NCBI GenBank assembly: GCA_964392655.1
Contig: CAYMQY010000001.1
Span: forward strand, 1-64,000
DNA length: 64,000 bases
Reading direction: 5' to 3'
Source of the DNA: M3007 sp964392655
Lineage (GTDB): Bacteria; Bacteroidota; Bacteroidia; Chitinophagales; Saprospiraceae
Each line of letters starts with the position of its first letter. The first letter of the stretch is position 1. This document shows positions 26,951-35,528 of this stretch, one piece after another. A program made the translations under genes and the position numbers. The notes beneath the pieces were generated by a model. The model was not told the DNA's origin, made no database searches, and saw only the letters and a program-made list of their open reading frames with translations.

Positions 26951-27559
26951 TTACCGGGTAGCTGCGTAACGCCGGGCTACTTCGTCCCAATTGACCACAT
27001 TCCACCACGCCGTCACATAGTCGGGCCGGCGGTTTTGATAGTGCAGGTAGTACGCGTGTTCCCATACATCGAGGCCAAGGATGGGTTGTCCGGGTTTGTC
27101 GGCGATATCCATCAGCGGATTGTCCTGATTGGGCGTGCTGGTGATGAATAACCCACCATCTTCGCCCACACAAAGCCATGCCCAGCCGGAACCGAAGCGG
27201 GTAGCCGCAGCAGTTGCGAATTGTTTTTTGAACTCCTCAAACGAACCGAAGGCTTTGTCAATCGCCGAAGCAAGATCGCCGGCAGGTGCTCCGCCTGCGT
27301 TAGGGGCCATAATTGACCAGAAAAAGGTGTGGTTCCAGTGGCCGCCGCCGTTGTTGCGCACCGCTGCAGGCAATTGGGATATGCTCGCCAAAAGTTGTTC
27401 CAGGGTTTTGCCCTCGTGTTCGGTGCCTTGCAGGGCAGCATTCAGGTTGTTCACGTACGCTGCATGGTGTTTCCCGTGATGGATTTCCATGGTGCGGGCA
27501 TCAATATGGGGTTCGAGAGCGGTGGGGGCGTAGGGTAAGTCAGGAAGTGTAAAAGCCAT
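26951..27559 (-). CDS. sodA: superoxide dismutase, Mn/Fe type
   Basis: Converts superoxide to peroxide and oxygen in the cytoplasm. 202 residues with all four metal ligands: His27, His77 (GGGHWNHTFFW), Asp164 and His168 (LDVWEHAYYLHY). The residue pattern GGGH with Gln145 in TPNQDNP is that of manganese or cambialistic enzymes rather than strict iron enzymes. The ATG at 27559 begins MAFTLPDLPY, the standard start. It has its own promoter box at 27614-27621 and is followed by the AI-2E family gene. Confidence 0.95.
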   Translation of the reverse strand: MAFTLPDLPYAPTALEPHIDARTMEIHHGKHHAAYVNNLNAALQGTEHEGKTLEQLLASISQLPAAVRNNGGGHWNHTFFWSIMAPNAGGAPAGDLASAIDKAFGSFEEFKKQFATAAATRFGSGWAWLCVGEDGGLFITSTPNQDNPLMDIADKPGQPILGLDVWEHAYYLHYQNRRPDYVTAWWNVVNWDEVARRYAATR

Positions 27560-27613
27560 TGTCGTTATTGGATTTGTCGTAATGTGAAACAAAAAACAAA
27601 TTTGGAACAAGGC

Positions 27614-27621
27614 CAAAGGTA
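27614..27621 (-). promoter_or_regulatory. -7 promoter box of the superoxide dismutase operon
   Basis: The minus strand reads TACCTTTG, a full match to TAnnTTTG, 54 bases upstream of the ATG at 27559. Confidence 0.55.
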
Positions 27622-27642
27622 AGAAGTTCAGTGCCTTCCACT

Positions 27643-27684
27643 AAAAAGATCAGCGCCCGATGTTCTCCTTTGAACACCGGGCGC
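27643..27684 (-). terminator. intrinsic terminator of an orphan transcript
   Basis: On the minus strand GCGCCCG (27678-27684) and CGGGCGC (27653-27659) enclose five further paired bases (TGTTC with GAACA) across one mismatch. The stem is followed a few bases later by T5 at 27643-27647. No protein gene precedes it; it lies just upstream of the sodA promoter. Confidence 0.75.
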
Positions 27685-27908
27685 ATGATAAATGAATAGT
27701 GTTTGTTTGCCTGCATCGCCGGATTACGTGTGTGCTGCTCGAAAGGCGATGCTGCCGAAGGGTGTGTGTTGCGGCAATTGCTGCCGCGCGGAATGATACC
27801 GCGGAGGGAGTTTCAAGTGGAGGTTGGGGTTGGGGAGAAACGGATTTTGAGAAAAAATGTGGGGGGTAAAGGAGGGCAATCAAATGTTGTAATGCGGTTT
27901 TTGTGATG
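27645..27908 (-). ncRNA. candidate small RNA from an orphan promoter-terminator unit
   Basis: About 260 bases on the minus strand between a near-ideal promoter (27916-27945) and the terminator at 27643-27684. The open frames across it (for example 27650-27958) have no signal of being real: pyrimidine-rich composition, no recognisable family and no good start after the predicted transcription start. A second hairpin (TTGCGGCAATTGCTGCCGC region, 27769-27790) lies inside. A small peptide cannot be excluded. Confidence 0.4.
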
Positions 27909-27915
27909 CCCGGTA

Positions 27916-27945
27916 CAAAAGTACCGTATTCGGGCACGCTGCCAA
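27916..27945 (-). promoter_or_regulatory. full -33/-7 promoter of the orphan transcript
   Basis: The minus strand has TTG (27943-27945), 19 bases, then TACTTTTG (27916-27923), an excellent match to the phylum promoter. The -7 box is embedded in the palindrome GGTACAAAAGTACC, which could be an operator. Confidence 0.55.
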
Positions 27946-28274
27946 TCCGTGCAAACACCCGTTTTTTTATCAGGGAAAACCCTGAAGAAACTACTGCCCA
28001 CTAGTGATGGTAGTAGCTGCGCCTGTTCAGTCCTGCCAGTATTCCCTCTTCCCGATCTATGAAAATGGCGTTCTGATCGGATGTACAAAAAATGATTTTT
28101 TTAAAATTTTATGTTTAAAAAATTAAAATATATCAAAATTTAAAACCATTAATTTTTAATATTGCCGAATACTAAAAAACAAGACCGATAAATAATTCAG
28201 TTTTAGAATCGCCCTGACTTGTACTTATATTCGACCCTGATCCCTGTTTGCCCCGCGTGTTCATTAAAAAATCA
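27946..28274. other. AT-rich leader region of the sigma-54 activator gene
   Basis: No gene recognised. The stretch 28084-28200 is extremely AT-rich (runs of A and T with almost no G or C), unlike the GC-rich flanks. It could hold regulatory sites for the gene at 28275, but no defined box was found. Confidence 0.35.
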
Positions 28275-29708
28275 ATGGCCATGAAAGCGTCCCCCCGTCC
28301 AAATGTAGGCCCATCTACCGATCCCCCTATTCCTGTCCAATTCCAGAATTTTTACCACAGCTCGGAAGCACTTCGTTTGGAAGGCTCTCTGGGTGGAGCA
28401 GGTATGCCTGTGCTGAAAGATGCCGGTCAAACTACCGGCACATTGCTCCTACTGCTTGGGGAAACTACGGCCTGGCAGGAAGCATGCGATTTTTTAGAAA
28501 TCTGCAAACAGCAGCACCGGCATGCCGTTTGTCTCGCGCTATTCAACCGTCCGCTGGAACACCACAAGGTGTGGGAGTTACTCCACTCGGGTGCCGACGA
28601 GGTGTTGCAATGGAACCAGTTGCCCGAGCCGGAACGCATCCTCCGGGCAAGGCTTGAGCGCTGGACAGCCGTAGACAACATTCTTGGATCGCCTGAAGTG
28701 CAGGAAAAACTCGTCGGCAGCAGTCCGTGTTGGCACAAACTCCTGCGGCAGGTGATAGAAATGGCGATGTTCAGCAGCGCCCCGGTGCTCCTGCTCGGCG
28801 AGAGCGGTACCGGCAAGGAACTGCTTGCACGTCTCATCCACCGGCTTGATGCTCGGGCAAACAAGCGCGATCTGGTGTTGTTGGACTGCACGACGGTGTC
28901 GCCCGAACTGTCGGGCAGCGAGTTTTTCGGCCACGAAAAAGGTGCGTTCACCAATGCCGTGTCCAACCGCGACGGGGCCTTTGCTCTGGCTGACGGCGGC
29001 ACCCTGTTTCTGGACGAGATCGGTGAACTGCCACCGGCCATGCAGGCCGAACTGCTACGCGCCGTGCAGGAAAAAATGTACAAACGCGTCGGGAGCAACT
29101 TTTGGCGGCACACCAACTTCCGGTTAGTGTCGGCCACCAACCGCGACCTGAGCGCCGAGGTACGGCACGGTCGCTTCCGCGAAGACCTGTTTTTCCGCCT
29201 TTCCGCCTGCGTATGCCACGTGCCGCCCCTGCGCAAGCGCATGGATGATGTGCCCGCTCTGGCCATCTGTTTTTTGAAACAAGCCCTGCGCACCGACACC
29301 CCGCCCCCATTCGACGAGCACCTGCTCACCTACTTGTGTACCCGCGAGTATCAGGGCAACGTGCGCGAATTGCAGCAACTCGTGTCGCGCATTGCTTACC
29401 GCCATACCGGCAACGGGCCGGTCACCGTGGGCGACCTGCCCGAATACGACCGCCCCGATATGGCCCGTCTGCAAAACCCCTGGAGCCTCTCCGATTTTGA
29501 GACGGCTCTGCGCATTGCCATTGCCAACGGAATCGGCCTGAAGGAAATCAAGCGCTGCGTCAGCAATAAAACCATGGAACTTGCGATTTCAGCATCCAAC
29601 GGGAATTTGCAGGATGCTGCCTACCAACTGCAAGTGAGCGATAGAACGATTCAACTGTATTTGGCAAGTGTACGGGATGGGGAAGTGGTGCCGGAAGGGA
29701 TGGATTAA
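28275..29708 (+). CDS. sigma-54-dependent transcriptional activator with degenerate receiver domain
   Basis: A 477-residue enhancer-binding protein. Residues about 45-135 resemble a response-regulator receiver fold (TLLLLLGET to LLHSGADEVLQW) but lack the phospho-accepting Asp. The AAA+ domain (about 145-385) has Walker A GESGTGKE, Walker B TLFLDEIGELP, and the sigma-54 contact loop in the variant form GAFTNA instead of GAFTGA. A Fis-like helix-turn-helix ends the protein (DAAYQLQVSDRTIQLYL). ATG at 28275 preferred over an upstream TTG. It is convergent with the eight-gene operon (1 base between stops), so it may regulate that operon, though no -24/-12 promoter was found there. Confidence 0.88.
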   Translation: MAMKASPRPNVGPSTDPPIPVQFQNFYHSSEALRLEGSLGGAGMPVLKDAGQTTGTLLLLLGETTAWQEACDFLEICKQQHRHAVCLALFNRPLEHHKVWELLHSGADEVLQWNQLPEPERILRARLERWTAVDNILGSPEVQEKLVGSSPCWHKLLRQVIEMAMFSSAPVLLLGESGTGKELLARLIHRLDARANKRDLVLLDCTTVSPELSGSEFFGHEKGAFTNAVSNRDGAFALADGGTLFLDEIGELPPAMQAELLRAVQEKMYKRVGSNFWRHTNFRLVSATNRDLSAEVRHGRFREDLFFRLSACVCHVPPLRKRMDDVPALAICFLKQALRTDTPPPFDEHLLTYLCTREYQGNVRELQQLVSRIAYRHTGNGPVTVGDLPEYDRPDMARLQNPWSLSDFETALRIAIANGIGLKEIKRCVSNKTMELAISASNGNLQDAAYQLQVSDRTIQLYLASVRDGEVVPEGMD

Positions 29709-29709
29709 C

Positions 29710-30774
29710 TTATGGAAGAATTATTCCCCGACGCCATGTATCGGGAATTGGGGACCCTGACCCCTCCTTGTAGCTGCCGCCATCAGTCAGGCCAAGATTT
29801 TGTTTTGCCCATTCGCCGATCTGAAGCCAAGTGGTTGGCCCGGGGTCATTATCGCGGCTGGAACTGGCTTGCCGATGAGCAAAGACATAGCGGATTGTCG
29901 GTATCCTTGCTTTTAGCGCTGTCAGCAAACGGCGACCGGCTGCGATTTGTGCCGAAGTGGGTTCGCCACAAACACGACTGCCACTACCATGCCCGCGATT
30001 GACGTATTGACCGGAACTCCACCAGCACCTGCCCCTGTCATCTGCAAATGTGCCGGCAAACTCAATGCCTACGCTCCGGCTGTTGAAGCTTTGGGCGTGG
30101 TAAACAATTCTTGATTCCGGGTACAATTGAATGATACGCCCATTGGGCAAAACAACAAAGTGCGCCCCAACCCACAGGTAGTGCCGGGGGTCATTGTTTT
30201 GACTTCCGGCGGTTTGGTGCAACACCACGGCATTGACGCTGGAAAGTGCACGCGTGCCCCCCAAACAACTGGTTGCGTTTCGGGCAGATGCACACTGTCC
30301 AGGTGTGGCTTGGCCGGTAAAGTCCTCAATCGCACCAATTGCCACTGGAATCAAGGCCTCTAAGGCTCGTTTCAATGCATTCCAGGTAGCCGGCCCCAAT
30401 TTTCCGTCTGCCGTCAGCCCATTTGCTGCCTGAAATTTAGCGATGAGTTCTGCAAAAGCAGCTTCGTTCGGAGATTGATTTAAACGAAATACCTTCGACA
30501 CGATGTCATTGTAATGCCGGAGCCAGCCGACCGAAGCCGCGTTTTTTTTGTTGTAGGCCACAGCACTCTGAAGTGCATTACTGCCGAGCTCATCCAGCCA
30601 CTCATCCTCGTTCGTGTGCAGACTTTCTCGAGTCGGCGCCCGACGACAAGTCGGGCAATTGCAGTTTGCAGCATGGTATGTTTTGCCTTTTTGGCAATTC
30701 GAGCAGCCACAGCCACAAGAATGCCCGGATGGAGAGGCTTCCATTTCGAGTAATTCATCAAGGTAAGTACGCAT
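29710..30774 (-). CDS. peptidoglycan-binding N-acetylmuramoyl-L-alanine amidase without Sec signal
   Basis: A 354-residue enzyme predicted to cut the amide between muramic acid and the stem peptide. Order: MRTYLDELLE leader, cysteine-rich segment (Cys at 20, 22, 24, 27, 38, 40, 43, including CNCPTC), WLDELG at 60, a peptidoglycan-binding type 1 domain (about 85-137, FQAANGLTADGKLGPATWNA), then an Amidase_2 domain with zinc His186 (VVLHQTAG) and a second His in YVFAHRQ. There is no signal peptide, odd for a cell-wall enzyme. The ATG at 30774 is chosen because it reproduces the MRTYLDE start of the protease gene in the same operon. Last gene of the eight-gene operon. Confidence 0.85.
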   Translation of the reverse strand: MRTYLDELLEMEASPSGHSCGCGCSNCQKGKTYHAANCNCPTCRRAPTRESLHTNEDEWLDELGSNALQSAVAYNKKNAASVGWLRHYNDIVSKVFRLNQSPNEAAFAELIAKFQAANGLTADGKLGPATWNALKRALEALIPVAIGAIEDFTGQATPGQCASARNATSCLGGTRALSSVNAVVLHQTAGSQNNDPRHYLWVGAHFVVLPNGRIIQLYPESRIVYHAQSFNSRSVGIEFAGTFADDRGRCWWSSGQYVNRGHGSGSRVCGEPTSAQIAAGRRLLTALKARIPTIRYVFAHRQASSSRDNDPGPTTWLQIGEWAKQNLGLTDGGSYKEGSGSPIPDTWRRGIILP

Positions 30775-30806
30775 TGTTTTTTCTGTTTGACCATCTGAGA
30801 ACCGAG

Positions 30807-31340
30807 TCAACCAACTCGCATAATTTCATCTAAAACCGTTTCATATTGTTGATAGGGTCCTCGCTGGTAGCCTCCCTGGTTTGTCCCTTTTGTGTACTCC
30901 CTCCGGGGTGGTTCTGCCCGGAGCCAAATCTCGACACGGCGATTCTTTTCAGGTCTGTCGGCGGAAACAAGCGTTAACTTACCCTCCGTATTCAACGTCA
31001 CCGGAACGGGAAATTTCAATTGAGCCCTGTACTTGTCATGCAAGGCGTAAAGTAGATGTGAAGCGGCTGAACTGGCTCTTTTCAAGCCGAGGTAATGGTT
31101 GAAGGTGAATGATCCACTTGTGTCGGCAAAACCGACAATCACTATTTCCAACACCGGTTGGGATGTTTGATGTGAATCGGCAATCATTTTTGCAAGATTG
31201 TTCAGGGCTTTAATGTGGTCGGGAAGAAGATCCGATTTGTTTAGTCGAAAACCATCAATCGTGAACGATTGAGGAACCCCGGTTTGGACGAATGCTCGCG
31301 GGGATGTGGTGGAGTCGGGAGACATGTTGTAGCCGTTCAT
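30807..31340 (-). CDS. OmpA-fold protein without signal peptide
   Basis: A 177-residue protein consisting almost only of an OmpA C-terminal-like domain (LNNLAKMIADSHQ, VIVGFADTSGSFTFNHYLGL, DRPEKNRRVEIWL). No signal peptide or lipobox precedes it, which is unusual for this fold. The tail is Gly/Tyr/Gln-rich and ends YETVLDEIMRVG, recalling the YLDEI motif at the N-terminus of its neighbours. ATG at 31340. It probably binds peptidoglycan or a partner in the same system (inference). Confidence 0.75.
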   Translation of the reverse strand: MNGYNMSPDSTTSPRAFVQTGVPQSFTIDGFRLNKSDLLPDHIKALNNLAKMIADSHQTSQPVLEIVIVGFADTSGSFTFNHYLGLKRASSAASHLLYALHDKYRAQLKFPVPVTLNTEGKLTLVSADRPEKNRRVEIWLRAEPPRREYTKGTNQGGYQRGPYQQYETVLDEIMRVG

Positions 31341-31399
31341 AATCAGGTTGTTTTTACAAATTAGAGAATGAGTTTTTTTTGAAATTGGCAAGCGACAGG

Positions 31400-32272
31400 T
31401 TATTTGAGCCAAGCCTGGACTTGGGTGTACACCTCGTTATTAAATAAAATGCCTCGGTTGTGGGAGTAAATTTCCTGTCCACCACTACATCCTGCTCCGG
31501 GACTTTTTGTGCAACCATCAAGATCTCCGCAGGCGCCGGTGTGAATACCTGCCAAAAAACGCTGGCGAGGAATACAGTCGTTTTCTCCCCAGACCATGTA
31601 CCATATTGGTGAACCACTGTGACCCGGGCAGGTGTCACCTTTGTAGGTAAATCTGTTTTTTTGAACAACCCCACCGATCCTGGGCTCCATATTGTCCATA
31701 GGCTCATCATCCCACCATTGGGTGAACGGCGCCTTGTCGGAAGGGTAGCCGCAGACTGTGACAACTTTGCCTTTCAAAAAATCTTTGTCCATGGGTATTT
31801 GGTGCGTGCCTTGGCCACAGCTCCCCCACCAACCCAATCGGGTATTTTGGATAGCCGTAAACTTCTTTTTTCCTACCTCTTCATTCAGAATGATCACCGC
31901 GTAATCGTGCCGGCGGTCAAAAGCGTTACGCCACTCGTCCCGTAGTCGAAAGACCGTTGTTGTGTATTCACCAAAAGGCTTCGATGCACCATGTCGTCCT
32001 GGAGATACCGTTATTCGAATAGGCAACAGTCCTTTTAATGGCCCGGAGTTTGGGACAAGGACATGCCCCGCCGTAAGCACATGGCGCGGACTTATAAGCA
32101 ATCCTGTTGCGGGCAATTGATCTGTATGTTCTACATTATTCGCATCTCGATATGTACAAATGATTGAACAAATCCACCGGAACGGCGGCCGAGTGTTGTT
32201 GTCAATTATACTACGAGTATCTGCACCCACAATTTCAAGTTCATTCCAGATTTCATCCAGATACGTTCGCAT
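31400..32272 (-). CDS. trypsin-like serine protease with MRTYLDE leader
   Basis: A 290-residue S1-type protease (V8/trypsin-like). Catalytic triad visible: His70 (VLTAGHVL), Asp123 (RRHDYAVIIL) and Ser219 (CPGHSGSPIW). Several cysteines (ICSIIC, SCGQG, VCGYP, TCPGHSG, ACGDLDGCTK) suggest disulfides and thus an extracellular destination, but no signal peptide exists. Instead the protein starts MRTYLDEIWNELE, like the amidase two genes downstream. The mature protease fold begins near residue 30. Confidence 0.85.
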   Translation of the reverse strand: MRTYLDEIWNELEIVGADTRSIIDNNTRPPFRWICSIICTYRDANNVEHTDQLPATGLLISPRHVLTAGHVLVPNSGPLKGLLPIRITVSPGRHGASKPFGEYTTTVFRLRDEWRNAFDRRHDYAVIILNEEVGKKKFTAIQNTRLGWWGSCGQGTHQIPMDKDFLKGKVVTVCGYPSDKAPFTQWWDDEPMDNMEPRIGGVVQKNRFTYKGDTCPGHSGSPIWYMVWGENDCIPRQRFLAGIHTGACGDLDGCTKSPGAGCSGGQEIYSHNRGILFNNEVYTQVQAWLK

Positions 32273-32326
32273 TGTTTCAAATTTTTTGTCCGACCACCTC
32301 GGCCGGCATCGTGAAAAAATAAGGTG

Positions 32327-33280
32327 TCAACCCACCACTCCCTCCCGCAGCCAAGGGTCGCCGGCAACCGGCAAACGGGCATCGGCAGTGGAAAACGGCG
32401 GCTCGGTTCGAAGGGGTACGGTTCGGGTTCTGGAGGTTAAGCGCAGAAAATTCCCGCCCAGCACAAGGGCCTCCTGTTCGGGCGGCAGGCGCAGGGCAAA
32501 TACTTTTTCCAGTTCCACGCCGGGGTGCAGCCACGGTCCGTCGGATCCGAACAGCACCTTGTGGGCGCCGGCCCGCCGCACGGCCATCTCCAGCAGATCG
32601 AAGCGTCGCACGCCGGAGGTGTCGGTGAACACATTGGCGTGGCGCTCGAGGTACGGGATAAAATTCAGTTGCGCTTTCCAGTCGTCAGCAAAACTTCCGA
32701 GGTGCGGAATGATGAAGTTCACGTCGGGATACTCAGTCGCGAACAGCTCGATACTTGTCACATTTCCCATCACGTCGTACAACACCGGCAGCCGGAATGC
32801 CCGGGCTGATTCGCATACCTCACGGGTGATGTGCGCATCGTGCCGGTGTGCCTTGATGCCCCGAAAACCGTACTCTTCCACCGCTTCGCGCACCAGATCG
32901 AACACACGCCCCGCATCGCGCCCGGCATGCACGAAGGCAAAGCCGGAAAAGCGCTCGGGATGCTGCCGTACCAATCGGGCTACCATCCGGTTGGCCGCCC
33001 GGTAGTCAGAGTGAAACGCTGCGAACAGGTTGATTCTCTCGATGCCCGACTCGTCGGCCCAGCGCAGAAACTTAGTCAGGTCGGCCCGCGTATCCCAGGG
33101 ACCGTTGAGTCCGTCACCGGGGCCGTAGTGGCAGTGCGCGTCTATGACCGGAGTTTGCCGGCGTCGTCGCTCGCGCCACTTCGGGTATCGGTTGAAACCA
33201 GCACAGGCAGGACACATACAGGCATGCGAGTAGCCGGCACCTGCGATGCAACCGCGCAGGGTGTTAGTATCAAATTTCAT
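32327..33280 (-). CDS. amidohydrolase (amidohydrolase_2 type)
   Basis: A 317-residue metal-dependent hydrolase of the TIM-barrel amidohydrolase_2 superfamily. Metal-binding HxH is at 49-51 (VIDAHCHYG), with a His after strand 5 (FIIPHLGSFADDW) and the terminal Asp in LFGSDGPW. A cysteine cluster precedes the barrel (Cys11, then CMCPAC at 21-26), matching the CNCPTC of the amidase in the same operon. No signal peptide. Substrate unknown; members decarboxylate or hydrolyse small carboxylates and lactones. Confidence 0.82.
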   Translation of the reverse strand: MKFDTNTLRGCIAGAGYSHACMCPACAGFNRYPKWRERRRRQTPVIDAHCHYGPGDGLNGPWDTRADLTKFLRWADESGIERINLFAAFHSDYRAANRMVARLVRQHPERFSGFAFVHAGRDAGRVFDLVREAVEEYGFRGIKAHRHDAHITREVCESARAFRLPVLYDVMGNVTSIELFATEYPDVNFIIPHLGSFADDWKAQLNFIPYLERHANVFTDTSGVRRFDLLEMAVRRAGAHKVLFGSDGPWLHPGVELEKVFALRLPPEQEALVLGGNFLRLTSRTRTVPLRTEPPFSTADARLPVAGDPWLREGVVG

Positions 33281-33343
33281 CGAAGGAAGCGGTAGTAGTC
33301 AGGCGGTGACTGGCAGTCACCGCCTGACGTGGTGTGCAGAAAA

Positions 33344-35515
33344 TCAGGCCACTTTGCCGCGCTGCTCCAGGAGCCGGCGTTGCAGGTGGATCGAAGGTTG
33401 AACAGCATCTATCCGCCCGCCGGTGATATCGGCAGTGAGATCCACCCCTGTGACGGCGCGGTAGGCGTGCATGTACGCTTGTATCTGCGGGCGCCAGAAG
33501 TTGGCCCAGTTGGCCGCCGAAAAGCGATTGGTCACGCTTGTCCAGTCTCCAAACCGGATAGAGAGCAGCAGTTGTTCGCCAAATACTCCGAGGTCACGAA
33601 AATGGGACACATTGGTCTTGGTCCAACCCATCAGGTTGTTGAGCGCCGCGACACGATCCATCCACGGCTCGGGGTAGGCCACCATGATTCGAGTGGGCAG
33701 AAATTCCCGAAACTCAGGCCGTGCCAACAACCACTGCTGCATCAGCATTTCCGACCGCGCCACTGAAGGCAGATCGCCATACTGGTTGTGCGCGCCTTCG
33801 GACAATACGAGGTGAACTTCCTTGAGTGCGTTCAGGATCGGGAAGGCGTCGGGTTGCACTGTCATGTCATCCGCCTGTTTGTAGTATCTGGTGGTCAGGT
33901 TTAGTAGCGTATGGAACGCTTCAATGAACTTGGAGCGGCTGTCGGCAAAACGCATATTCTGTACAGCAGTACCCTGGAGCGTGATACCGTAGTGGTGGTC
34001 GTACTCGTATGCGCGACGGCGCACGGTAAGGCGGTGTTGTTCATCCTGCAAGTACCCCCACATGAGGTTGCTGAGCGGCCGCAGCGGATCAATTTCGAGG
34101 TGCGCAAGAGGATCAACCTGACCGGGACCTTTGATGTTTTGAAATCGGCGTCCAATCGCATTGAGTCCTTGCACCATCATGCTTTCTTCCATCCAGTACG
34201 ACCAGATGAGCTCGAGGAAACAGGGTGTGGCGAGTTTACTCTGAATAATACCGAAGCAGTTTGTGTCGGTTGAGGTGTTGCCCGTACTGGAGTACACCTG
34301 CAAGGCTTCTTCAAGGGCCAGGGTCTTGAGATCGGAATCTTTCAACTTGCGCCGAATAACCGCCAGGTACGGGATTGTTGACACAGCGCCGTTTACAGAT
34401 TCCTTGTACTCGTTCCACCACTCGTCCAGTTTTTTGACATCGGGATTCCCGTTCACCAAAGGCACATTGCTGTTCAAATTTTCCAGCGTGCTTTCATCAA
34501 AAACGCCGTCGGTCATACAATTGACCATAACAAACGATTCGGTGGCTACTTTAAGGCTGTGGTAACCATCTACGCCCATGAACGGTAAGGCCCGCGTTTG
34601 GCTCAGGCTTTTTACTTTGCCTTGCATCTTGGAGTTTTTGGTCAATGATGTTTGCGTGGCGCCGCAAAAAACCTCATCCATGAAATGGTGGAAATTCGTG
34701 AACGACAAGTCTTGCGTGCTTTTCTGGATGATCATCCACAAAGCGAGGTCGTAGGTGATCTGACCGGCAGAGGGCTGCAAGCGGGCGTTGATCGTATTGG
34801 ACAACTTGCTGGCGATGGTTGCGCTCAGATCGGCAAATGAATCAGCGATCTCATCGGCCACCTTACCCAGCGGATTGGTGTTGGAGTTCGCGCCGTCCGG
34901 CAAAAGCAACAGTTCGAAATTGGTTTTCAACTCTGCATTGAATGCCTCCAACAGTGGATCATCAACCGAAATTGCCGTTGACAATAAACCCAGCGTGACA
35001 GAGGGTGTACCAAAAACCAGTTGCGGATACAGAATGCCCGTCGTTTGCGTCTGAGCAGGAATATTGCCCAAAAATTTGAGGTGGACCAGCCAAACGGCAG
35101 TAAGCGCATCTGTGCTCGAAGCGGCTTGTAGCGCTACCGTCGTATGGCGCAAGTTTGCCAATGCCGGCGAGGACAAACCCGCACCGGTGTTCATGTCCAT
35201 GTATCCAATTTGAGGATTGCTCGTCGCTTGGTTGTCGTTAAACACCACGTCTTGGAGAAAGCGTCCGAAATCATCAGCATTGGTCAGGTCATAAACTTCT
35301 CCGGTAAACGTGGCTTGTGTCGGAATGGTCGTGCTAGTCGGGTCAATGGCAATCTCGAACGACATCTCAGTGGTGAACGGAACACTGGCCCCTACCGTGG
35401 TTTGGTTGACATCAACGTTCAGGGACGTAAGTTCCAGGATGACATCAACCGCCTCGACATTCTGTGCAGCCGTCCGTTGGTATCGGAGCCTCAGTTTATC
35501 AAAATTTGCACTCAT
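33344..35515 (-). CDS. large protein of unknown family
   Basis: A 723-residue protein with no family I recognise. The first 200 residues look beta-rich and Thr/Val-rich (for example LELTSLNVDVNQTTVGASV), with no signal peptide. The rest is mainly helical with many Trp, His and Met (FHHFMDEVFCG, WSYWMEESMMVQGLNAIGRR, EYDHHYGITLQG). It sits in the middle of the eight-gene operon, 13 bases after the HEXXH gene. Its size and central place suggest a structural or scaffold role, but this is a guess. Confidence 0.7.
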   Translation of the reverse strand: MSANFDKLRLRYQRTAAQNVEAVDVILELTSLNVDVNQTTVGASVPFTTEMSFEIAIDPTSTTIPTQATFTGEVYDLTNADDFGRFLQDVVFNDNQATSNPQIGYMDMNTGAGLSSPALANLRHTTVALQAASSTDALTAVWLVHLKFLGNIPAQTQTTGILYPQLVFGTPSVTLGLLSTAISVDDPLLEAFNAELKTNFELLLLPDGANSNTNPLGKVADEIADSFADLSATIASKLSNTINARLQPSAGQITYDLALWMIIQKSTQDLSFTNFHHFMDEVFCGATQTSLTKNSKMQGKVKSLSQTRALPFMGVDGYHSLKVATESFVMVNCMTDGVFDESTLENLNSNVPLVNGNPDVKKLDEWWNEYKESVNGAVSTIPYLAVIRRKLKDSDLKTLALEEALQVYSSTGNTSTDTNCFGIIQSKLATPCFLELIWSYWMEESMMVQGLNAIGRRFQNIKGPGQVDPLAHLEIDPLRPLSNLMWGYLQDEQHRLTVRRRAYEYDHHYGITLQGTAVQNMRFADSRSKFIEAFHTLLNLTTRYYKQADDMTVQPDAFPILNALKEVHLVLSEGAHNQYGDLPSVARSEMLMQQWLLARPEFREFLPTRIMVAYPEPWMDRVAALNNLMGWTKTNVSHFRDLGVFGEQLLLSIRFGDWTSVTNRFSAANWANFWRPQIQAYMHAYRAVTGVDLTADITGGRIDAVQPSIHLQRRLLEQRGKVA

Positions 35516-35528
35516 AATTTTTCAAATT

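Noticed and set aside
27650..27958. Minus-strand frame of about 100 codons in the sodA upstream region
   Set aside because: It spans both the predicted promoter and terminator of the orphan transcript, has no good start after the predicted transcription start and low-complexity composition.
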